IMG/VR virus record: IMGVR_UViG_3300014838_001990
Location: 1-48,621 of that record
From: a virus
Direction: 5' to 3' (one strand)
DNA length: 48,621 nucleotides
The translations under genes and the position numbers were made by a program. The notes under the pieces are model-generated. The model did no database searches. It was not told where the DNA came from and saw only the letters and a list, made by a program, of their open reading frames with translations. Shown here piece after piece: positions 43,441-48,621 of the stretch. The first letter of the stretch is position 1. Each line of letters begins with the position of its first letter.

Positions 43441-43744
43441 ACTTGAATCTGATGGCTATGATATATCTACATGTGTGAATGAATGTCTATGGGTCTGGGT
43501 AATTCATGCGAGTAAGTGTTTTGCGGTTGTTATTGGAATTTCCGACCCATTCGCAAGTGATTTGCGGGCAATTTGCGAGTTACTAAAAAAAAATATATAG
43601 CCAGTGTTTGCGCTGGTCTGAGTTACTTTTCCACTGAAGCCAGTTTGACGCCCGTGCTAAGTTCGCATCTGAAACACAAACGCACCGTGCAAGTGCTGAA
43701 ACACTCACACGGCGCTAACCAAACCGATTCAGGAAGGAATCGAC
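43441..43744 (+). other. Divergent control region between late and early operons
   Basis: 304 bp without a gene. It holds four copies of TTGCG(A/G): 43521-43526, 43551-43556 (inverted), 43562-43567 and 43573-43578. The last two are 11 bp apart. The region also has an A9 run (43584-43593 area) and a TATATA segment. Toward the late genes an AT-rich patch (ATGATATATCTACATG, about 43455-43475) could hold the minus-strand promoter. It is a plausible place for repressor binding that decides early against late transcription. Confidence 0.45.
43573..43601 (+). promoter_or_regulatory. Candidate early promoter upstream of ardC
   Basis: TTGCGA (-35, 43573-43578), a 17-bp spacer containing the A tract, and TATAGC (-10, 43596-43601). 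The -35 coincides with one of the TTGCG repeats. A long 5' leader of about 135 nt would precede the ardC start at 43745. Confidence 0.4.
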
Positions 43745-44644
43745 ATGGCTACTGCAAATTCTACCACCAAACCATCCGTCTACGAAACCATCACTGCTCG
43801 CATAATCGAGCAACTCGAAAAGGGAGCTATCCCTTGGGAAAAACCGTGGCGCACTTACGGCGGAGTTCCTACGCTCTCCCGTAATCTGCTCTCGCAGAAA
43901 CCATATCGGGGCATCAATGCCCTGCTTACAGGACTAGCGCCGTATAGCTCTCCGTTCTGGGTCACTTACAAGCAAGCCGCATCCATCGGCGGGCATGTTA
44001 ACGCTGGGGAGAAATCAACTCCCATCTGCTTCTGGAAGTTTGGCGAGTCGGAGAAGGAACAACCAGACGGCGAGATTACCAAGCAGGAATGGGCGATGTG
44101 CCGTCTGTATCACGTCTTCAACTTGGAACAATGCACCATTCCCGGTCTCAAGGTTGACGATACTCCGGTTGCGGGTAAGACGTTCGACGCAATCCCAAAA
44201 TGCGAAGAAATTCTCGCCAAGTGCTTCTGCAAGCCGGAGATTAAACACGGCGGAGATAAGGCGTTTTACTCGCCTAGTCTCGACTACATCAACATGCCCC
44301 AGCGTGAAGCATTCGACAATCCAGAGAGCTATTACAGCACGCTATTCCACGAACTCACACATAGCACGGGGCACCGCAATCGGCTCAATCGTGACGGCAT
44401 CACCTCGATGCATTTCTTTGGCGATGCGGTCTACAGCAAGGAAGAACTCGTTGCGGAGATGGGAGCGGCATTCATCTCCGGTCATGCCGGAATCGAAGCC
44501 AAGACGCTAAGAAACTCCACGGCATACCTGCAAAGCTGGATTCGAGTGCTCAAAGGCGATAGCAAGCTAGTCATCACGGCAGCATCCGCAGCGCAAAAAG
44601 CCGCCGACCTGATTCTAGGGTCGGCGGTAGCGGAGGGGAAATAG
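43745..44644 (+). CDS. ardC: ArdC-type antirestriction protein (ssDNA-binding + zincin)
   Basis: 299 aa with ATG 43745 after AGGAA. The N-terminal ArdC domain (VYETITARIIEQLEKGAIPWEKPW, then YRGINALLT) is the ssDNA-binding fold also found in TraC-type primases. The C-terminal zincin-like metallopeptidase domain shows HELTHSTGH with H202, E203 and H206 and the downstream KEELVAEMGAAF helix. ArdC proteins protect incoming DNA from host restriction. Here it heads the plus-strand early operon, fitting expression soon after DNA entry. It is notable that the same element carries its own restriction system. Confidence 0.9.
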   Translation: MATANSTTKPSVYETITARIIEQLEKGAIPWEKPWRTYGGVPTLSRNLLSQKPYRGINALLTGLAPYSSPFWVTYKQAASIGGHVNAGEKSTPICFWKFGESEKEQPDGEITKQEWAMCRLYHVFNLEQCTIPGLKVDDTPVAGKTFDAIPKCEEILAKCFCKPEIKHGGDKAFYSPSLDYINMPQREAFDNPESYYSTLFHELTHSTGHRNRLNRDGITSMHFFGDAVYSKEELVAEMGAAFISGHAGIEAKTLRNSTAYLQSWIRVLKGDSKLVITAASAAQKAADLILGSAVAEGK

Positions 44645-44646
44645 CC

Positions 44647-44820
44647 ATGACTTACACCCAGGCACAAGAAAAAGCTATTCGCCTTGCCCGCAAGCATGAC
44701 CGTGATTACTTCGTGGTGATTGAAGCCGGAGAGTATCAGGTTGCCGATGACTTAGACCTGGATACGTTCTTTTGCGGTATCTCGCAGAACCACATCCTGT
44801 ACTGCACGGGGGATAAATAG
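44647..44820 (+). CDS. Small hypothetical protein, 57 aa
   Basis: ATG 44647 lies 2 bp after the ardC stop. The product (MTYTQAQEKAIRLARKHDRD start, then FVVIEAGEYQVADDLDLDTF) is a small alpha/beta protein ending CGISQNHILYCTGDK. It is of the kind often found in clusters behind ardC in plasmids and phages. Function unknown. The tight spacing supports it as part of the operon. Confidence 0.65.
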   Translation: MTYTQAQEKAIRLARKHDRDYFVVIEAGEYQVADDLDLDTFFCGISQNHILYCTGDK

Positions 44821-44821
44821 C

Positions 44822-45025
44822 ATGACCCTACTCACGGATATTACATACCGGGATGCGAACAAAGCGTTCGACGGCGCTATTGCGGCGGGTCGGCTATCAG
44901 CCGACCCAGCTTCACCCATCTATGCGGGGAATTACATGTATATGGGAACCTGGGGCGGTGCGGATAGGTTCAAGCATTGCGATACACGGCAGTATCTCCC
45001 AGCGGGGGTACGCCATGACGGTTAA
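44822..45025 (+). CDS. Small hypothetical protein, 67 aa
   Basis: ATG 44822 immediately follows the previous stop. The protein (TDITYRDANKAFDGAIAAGR, then YAGNYMYMGTWGGADRFKH) contains an aromatic/Gly-rich end with one Cys and two His residues. Similar short proteins accompany ardC in mobile elements; their function is not known. The end overlaps the next gene by 11 bp. Confidence 0.65.
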   Translation: MTLLTDITYRDANKAFDGAIAAGRLSADPASPIYAGNYMYMGTWGGADRFKHCDTRQYLPAGVRHDG

Positions 45026-45290
45026 ATTCTCACTGGGTCAAACGGTAATCACTCCCGGAGCTTTGGACTCGATTCTAAGCTCCGGGGGTAATCCCTCAGC
45101 CTACCTTGACCGCCATCTCAGCGGGGATTGGGGCGAACTTTCCGCTGAAGACGTTGCCGAAAATGAACTATCCGTGCGGGAAGGTTTCCGCATTCTCTCC
45201 GCCTACTTGTTGCCGGATGGCGTCCGCATCTGGATCATCACGGAATGGGACAGAAGTTCAACTTGCATTTTGTTGCCGGAGGAATACTAG
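45015..45290 (+). CDS. Plasmid-related hypothetical protein, 91 aa
   Basis: ATG 45015 (MTVKFSLGQTVITPGALDSI) overlaps the previous gene. The core LDRHLSGDWGELSAEDVAEN followed by SAYLLPDGVRIWIITEWDRS and the end CILLPEEY is a recognisable small conserved protein of conjugative elements and phages, commonly next to ardC. Its biochemical role is unknown. It lies 2 bp before the clamp-loader-like gene. Confidence 0.75.
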   Translation: MTVKFSLGQTVITPGALDSILSSGGNPSAYLDRHLSGDWGELSAEDVAENELSVREGFRILSAYLLPDGVRIWIITEWDRSSTCILLPEEY

Positions 45291-45292
45291 CC

Positions 45293-45966
45293 ATGTCTAC
45301 CACTACGAATCTGTTTGGGGAAACTACTCCGGCTCAAGGCGGGTTTGCCTTTCCGGTCGCATTGTCGGAAAAATATCGCCCTCGCAGCATTGCAGATTTG
45401 CCGGGTTGGAAAAACCCAAGAAAATTCTGGCAAAGTTGGCTGCTAATCCGATGCCGTCCGCTTGGCTGTTTGTCGGAGCCAGCGGCACTGGGAAAACCAC
45501 AATGGGATTGGCATTGGCGGAAGCGATTCCGGCTGAAGTCCATCACATCCCATCCCAAAACTGCAATCTGGAAACCATCGAACGGGTGAGGAGAACTTGC
45601 CAATATTACCCGATGACGGGTTACAAGATGCATCTGGTAATCGTGGATGAGGCGGACAGGATGAGCCCAGCGGCACAGATCGCCTTGCTCTCCAAATTGG
45701 ATTGCACGGATAGTGCTCCTAACACCATCTGGGTTTTCACCTGCAACGAAACCACCGGACTCGAAAAGCGATTCCTCAGCCGTTGCCATGTTTTGGAATT
45801 TTCAAGTTACGGTATCTCCGGCGAAGCTACCAAGCTGCTTGAGCGGGTCTGGGATTCAGAAGGGGGAGTCGGAGAACGTCCAAACTTCGGGCGGATGGTG
45901 AAAGATGCAGGGAACAATCTCAGGGACGCCTTGATGCGGTTGGAAGTTGAATTGATGGCGTGCTAA
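45293..45966 (+). CDS. Clamp-loader-like AAA+ ATPase, interrupted by a -1 frameshift
   Basis: ATG 45293 follows GGAGG. The first 44 residues (MSTTTNLFGETTPAQGG..., then LSEKYRPRSIADLPGW) are in one frame. From about 45421-45425 the homologous protein continues in the -1 frame (KILAKLAANPMPSAWLF) to the stop at 45966. The combined product of about 224 aa has Walker A GASGTGKTT, Walker B VIVDEADRM, sensor-1 FTCNET and the SRC motif RFLSRC, as in T4 gp44/RfcS/DnaX. Reading AAA at 45422-45424 and slipping back one base at AGAAAATT restores the frame. This may be programmed slippage, a one-base deletion, or a sequence error. Without it only a short N-terminal peptide ending at 45589 would be made. 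Confidence 0.7.
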
Positions 45967-45987
45967 TCGGCATACCTGCCGGGGACT

Positions 45988-46027
45988 GGGCGAGTTAATC
46001 GGCACTGCCGGACACTCGCCCTTGTTT
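45988..46027 (+). terminator. Intrinsic terminator of the ardC operon
   Basis: GGGCGAG (45988-45994) pairs with CTCGCCC (46015-46021), with an inner CGGC/GCCG hairpin inside the loop, followed by TTGTTT (46022-46027). It stands 22 bp after the clamp-loader stop, at the point where the two early operons converge. Confidence 0.6.
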
Positions 46028-46146
46028 CATCGGGTAAACCAATTCTTATTCCGCCCGGTATTCCTGCCATCGGCTCTCCGAGCCGGAGACGGCTTACTTT
46101 TCGGGACTGGCGGAACTGGTAACTTCCTGCTGCCTCTATTACCCAT
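46027..46146 (-). CDS. Possible 39-aa basic peptide
   Basis: ATG 46146 has AGGAGAGAGG about 4-10 nt upstream. The product (MGNRGSRKLPVPPVPKSKPS start) is basic and Pro-rich and ends at TGA 46027-46029. The ribosome site is the main support. The coding pattern is weak and it runs into the opposing terminator. The remaining bases between 45967 and 46242 show nothing else. Confidence 0.3.
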   Translation of the reverse strand: MGNRGSRKLPVPPVPKSKPSPARRADGRNTGRNKNWFTR

Positions 46147-46242
46147 GTGACCTCTCTCCTATAATTCCCGGTTGCTCTACAACCGCCAATGGCTTTCTAA
46201 CCCCCGCCATAGCCTGATTGGTATCAACATATGGTTGGGGGC

Positions 46243-46485
46243 TTACAGATCGCTCCTAGGTGCCCCGCTGCTGCGAAGCATCGCCTCCGGCGAGTTATCG
46301 GCATTGCCGGGTGAGGGAGGGGGCTGCGGAACAGGGGAGGGTATTGCATACCAACGCTCCAGAGTATTAATTTCGTTCCGCCACTCCCGGTATCTTACCA
46401 CGTCAATAACATCCAGGTGACGTTGTAATCCTAGCCAAGCCCAAATTTGTATTACTTCATCTCCTGTCAACGCTGGGTTTAACAT
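46243..46485 (-). CDS. Hypothetical phage protein, 80 aa
   Basis: ATG 46485 with GAGGCG 7 nt upstream, 26 bp after the replication-like gene. The N-terminal 45 residues (LTGDEVIQIWAWLGLQRHLD, then YREWRNEINTLERWY) are Trp-rich and helical. The rest is a Pro/Ser-rich tail. I recognise no family. It is more convincing than the plus-strand reading of the same bases because of its composition, ribosome site and operon context. Confidence 0.55.
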   Translation of the reverse strand: MLNPALTGDEVIQIWAWLGLQRHLDVIDVVRYREWRNEINTLERWYAIPSPVPQPPPSPGNADNSPEAMLRSSGAPRSDL

Positions 46486-46511
46486 TCTAATCGCCTCTAC
46501 TGGTTAATACG

Positions 46512-47324
46512 CTAGAAAGTTGGGCCAACTCCGTCCTGGCAAGCAGAACAACGAGGATCATCCTTGTTCCTGAAGAAGTCATTACTATCGTAGCCATTGC
46601 CACAACTGCATACTGAATCCATCACCATCACTACTTGGGCTTCAACCTCAGCTTGGGCTTTAGCTTCCGGGCTAATTGCTTTATGCATCGGTTCACCATT
46701 GTGTTCCAGTACCCATGCTAGTCTCTTTGCCGAAGAATAGTCTCTGGAATACATCTCCTCAGTCCAAGGAGTTCCATCTTTACCAAATTGCTGTTTCCTA
46801 CCATGGCTAATAGAACCCTGCTGGTTTTGGTTTTGATTTTGATTTTGATTTTGCTCTTCTACCCTTTTTTCAAAAGACGCCATAGAGGGTGCTTGAGCAG
46901 ACTCTAAATTAGAAACTCCTTCTATGGCTTGTTGTGGGTCTCGGTTAAGGGCTAAATCAAAATCTAAATCTAAAATCTCTTCTGGGTGCAATTTTTGGCC
47001 CACCGTAAACTGGCCCACGGCTGTCAAATCTTGCACCACGGCTGTTTCTACGGTAGACATCATAACGGGAACAGCATACTTTCCATGGTTGCGTGGTTGG
47101 ATTTCATCTACCTTGGTAAGTTTGCCATGCTCCACTAACCATTTCCTGGCTACCTTGACGGTGCGAAGGGATAGCCCGGTATCCTCGCAGAGGGTATCCA
47201 GGGATGGCCAGGATTGCCCTCCTAGGTTCTCTCTTGCTATATGGGCAAGGTATACCCTCACTGCTGCTGATGGCCACTTTGCTATTTCCAGCAGATGTTC
47301 AGGAGTGAGTATTTTAAGTTCCAC
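46512..47324 (-). CDS. Replication-initiator-like winged-helix protein with Asn-Gln repeat
   Basis: 270 aa from GTG 47324, preferred because AAGGAG lies just upstream and the start overlaps the preceding stop by 11 bp. An ATG at 47375 would lie well inside the preceding gene. Residues about 15-75 form a winged helix (VRVYLAHIARENLGG, then SWPSLDTLCEDTGLSLRTVK), as in phage replication O-like or HTH_36 proteins. A linker with (NQ)5 follows at about 157-167. The C-terminus is a Cys knuckle region (CSCGNG, then CSACQDG). It probably recruits replication machinery or regulates. Assigned by domain type and position. Confidence 0.6.
   Translation of the reverse strand: MELKILTPEHLLEIAKWPSAAVRVYLAHIARENLGGQSWPSLDTLCEDTGLSLRTVKVARKWLVEHGKLTKVDEIQPRNHGKYAVPVMMSTVETAVVQDLTAVGQFTVGQKLHPEEILDLDFDLALNRDPQQAIEGVSNLESAQAPSMASFEKRVEEQNQNQNQNQNQQGSISHGRKQQFGKDGTPWTEEMYSRDYSSAKRLAWVLEHNGEPMHKAISPEAKAQAEVEAQVVMVMDSVCSCGNGYDSNDFFRNKDDPRCSACQDGVGPTF
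46823..46852 (-). repeat. Hexanucleotide tandem repeat encoding Asn-Gln
   Basis: Five copies of a 6-bp unit (GGTTTT twice, then GATTTT three times on the plus strand) lie inside the replication-like gene. Because the unit is six bases long, gain or loss of copies keeps the frame and only changes the length of the linker. Confidence 0.8.
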
Positions 47325-47847
47325 TCTTATTCTCCTTATCCGCATTGCGGGCTTCCAGTTCTTTCTTGATTCCATTCATACATCCACCATAATAGTTGGT
47401 GACATCATCCGTGGTTATCTTCAAGACGGGATGTTCAGGGTCTGGTTCATATTTTGGGTCGTCCTTATGGGCAGCATCTGTGGACATTTTCTTCAAAGTT
47501 TGTTCCATACCAGCAACGATGAGGTCAAATCCATAGAACTTATGCCACTGAGCAAAACGCCAGTCAACGGGTGGTGGAACAGGGAAGATGAGTTCCCAAC
47601 GCTCCCTAATCACAGCAATTTCTCCAAGCAAATCTTCGGTATGGGCACTATATTTCAGTGCCTTCTGGCTATACTTGATTTCCCGCTTTGGTATCGCCTC
47701 TTTGAGGCGGGTGTCACAGGCACGGCAGGAAGTGGAGTTAGGTCTGCTTTCTTCTATTGCTCCACCACATTTGATACAAGTGTGCTCCGGAGTTGACCTT
47801 GGCAATGGTAGTGGTCTTGCTTGTATTGGCTGTTGTTTTTGTTTCAC
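47314..47847 (-). CDS. Zinc-ribbon phage protein, 177 aa
   Basis: I favour GTG 47847, whose G overlaps the preceding TAG and which follows AAGGAG by 10 nt. An ATG at 47895 would give 193 aa but overlaps the upstream gene by 49 bp. Residues 24-44 hold C24-IK-C27 and C41-RA-C44, a zinc-ribbon. The rest is helical with a VPPPVDWRFAQWHKFYGFDL segment. I recognise no named family. It sits between an HTH protein and the replication-like protein, so a role in replication or regulation is likely. Confidence 0.6.
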   Translation of the reverse strand: MKQKQQPIQARPLPLPRSTPEHTCIKCGGAIEESRPNSTSCRACDTRLKEAIPKREIKYSQKALKYSAHTEDLLGEIAVIRERWELIFPVPPPVDWRFAQWHKFYGFDLIVAGMEQTLKKMSTDAAHKDDPKYEPDPEHPVLKITTDDVTNYYGGCMNGIKKELEARNADKENKSGT

Positions 47848-48083
47848 TACTTCCCAGCTCCTTCCACTTTTGATTTCGTTGGAAAAAACCGCCATTCGCC
47901 CTGCTCAATCAAATCCGGGACTACTCCCCGTTTCTTGTGCAGGTTGGCTTTGCGTACAATCCAGTGAACCTGATTGGGGGTTAGCCCGAACCTAACCGCT
48001 ACTGCCTTTTGGGTTTCAAAAGGATGGGCGATCACATATTCGGTAACGAGTTTTGTTGCTTCCGCATGTTGTTGTCTGTTCAT
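47847..48083 (-). CDS. Small helix-turn-helix protein, 78 aa
   Basis: ATG 48083 follows AGGAG. The core TKLVTEYVIAHPFETQKAVA followed by VRFGLTPNQVHWIVRKANL is a helix-turn-helix, with the second part as recognition helix. The C-terminus is short and basic. It heads the minus-strand early operon and is divergent from the DUF3102-like gene across a 103-bp gap that contains three TGATA repeats. It could be the regulator of that divergent region, possibly a Cro/repressor analogue. Confidence 0.6.
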   Translation of the reverse strand: MNRQQHAEATKLVTEYVIAHPFETQKAVAVRFGLTPNQVHWIVRKANLHKKRGVVPDLIEQGEWRFFPTKSKVEGAGK

Positions 48084-48186
48084 TTCATGCTCCTTCTATC
48101 TGATACTCAATAGTTTGATAACTCCCAAGAATTGATAATGAAATAAGTTTTAACTATCGGCCCTCATAAGTAGGAGAGGTCGAAGT

Positions 48187-48621
48187 ATGGCAACTACAGC
48201 AACCAAAACCAGCAATCAGATTGAAGTTATCGCTACTCAAATTGGTCAAATTCTGGATCAGATCACCACCAACAAACGCCTGTTACTAGCCCAGCGGCGG
48301 GAAGCCGGGCAACTTCTTATTAAACTCAGGAATGAATTTTCAATTATGAACCGTAACGGAACTTACCGTGGCAGTCACAAGGGCTCGTTCTGTGCCTATA
48401 TCCGCAGTAAAAATTGGAACGTAGCTACCTGCTACGAATACATCCGCTTGGTAGAAGGCCGGGAGCCCACCAAGGTTAAGGAAGCCTATTGGCAGGGTGT
48501 CAATAGGAAGATGAAAAAAGCCAGCGAGCCTCAAAAAATCATACTGCTCAAACAAGCCGCCAACCATTTGATTAAGCTATATGACATCAAAGCAACCGTA
48601 ACGGTAAGTCCAAGATGGTAG
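48187..48621 (+). CDS. DUF3102-like phage/plasmid protein, 144 aa
   Basis: ATG 48187 has AGGAGAGG upstream. The N-terminus is a long helix (IEVIATQIGQILDQITTNKR) leading into AQRREAGQLLIKLRNEF and the conserved CAYIRSKNWNVATCYEYIRL, as in DUF3102-type proteins of mobile elements, which are often near partition or replication genes. The stop codon is the last three bases of the window, so the gene is complete. It is transcribed away from the HTH gene and presumably starts a further operon beyond the window. Confidence 0.65.
   Translation: MATTATKTSNQIEVIATQIGQILDQITTNKRLLLAQRREAGQLLIKLRNEFSIMNRNGTYRGSHKGSFCAYIRSKNWNVATCYEYIRLVEGREPTKVKEAYWQGVNRKMKKASEPQKIILLKQAANHLIKLYDIKATVTVSPRW

Noticed and set aside
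46305-46325. Possible right attachment site (GTGAGGGAGG resembling the inverted tRNA 3' end)
   Set aside because: The shared run is only about 9 bases (CCCTCACCC complement), lies inside a Pro-rich coding tail and is in inverted orientation.
46172-46420. Plus-strand 82-codon frame
   Set aside because: It is antisense to the Trp-rich 80-aa gene, which has a ribosome site and operon context.

Overview
The window looks like a chromosomal segment of an Acidobacteriota (probably Terriglobia-type) bacterium that runs into a large, apparently complete late region of a podovirus-like prophage. The host assignment is an inference. It rests mainly on the secreted sedolisin (S53) peptidase with its Acidobacteria-style C-terminal membrane/lipid-like tail, and on the style of the accessory genes. 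No rRNA or core marker gene is present to prove it.

Left part (1-12120), host accessory DNA. A 5'-truncated VWA-like/DUF2201 protein is followed by a minus-strand defence block. The block holds an OLD-family ATPase-TOPRIM nuclease and then a compact RHH regulator - AAA ATPase - subtilisin-like protease operon that matches the IetAS anti-phage layout. Behind it lies the C-terminal stump of a type I restriction subunit (HsdR). A short Cys-containing hypothetical gene and the S53 peptidase follow on the plus strand. Next comes an excisionase-like gene overlapping a tyrosine integrase, which ends 25 bp before a tRNA-Ser(UGA) gene.

Element start (12031-18862). The tRNA-Ser gene is followed by a second, unrelated tyrosine integrase and then by a two-gene type III-like restriction-modification system (Mod/Res, overlapping reading frames). 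The tRNA is the likely attachment site. The right end of the element is not in the window.

Phage late region (43440 down to 19057, all minus strand). In transcription order it holds small hypothetical genes, two tail-fibre-like proteins, large terminase, portal, two small proteins, scaffold-like protein and an N4-gp56-type major capsid protein. A strong intrinsic terminator follows the capsid gene. After it come two Cys4 (zinc-ribbon-like) proteins, two paralogous head-tail adaptor/tail proteins, a very large tail protein with repeated modules, a third fibre-like protein, a GNAT-like protein and three probable internal/ejection proteins. The last of these is 1047 aa with four DPFxxFGG motifs. 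No lysis genes are seen.

Phage early region (43745-48621). A plus-strand operon carries an ArdC-type antirestriction protein, three small proteins and a clamp-loader-like AAA+ protein whose reading frame is interrupted by a -1 shift. It ends at an intrinsic terminator. Facing it is a minus-strand operon of an HTH protein, a zinc-ribbon protein and a replication-initiator-like winged-helix protein with an Asn-Gln repeat, plus small genes. A divergent DUF3102-like gene ends exactly at the window edge.

Together the window shows a tRNA-Ser integration hotspot flanked by two integrases, with host anti-phage systems on one side. On the other side is a prophage that carries both its own restriction system and an antirestriction protein. 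The least ordinary items are the RHH-controlled, apparently leaderless IetAS-like operon, the shared tail module inserted into an adaptor protein, the DPFxxFGG array, and the frameshifted clamp loader.
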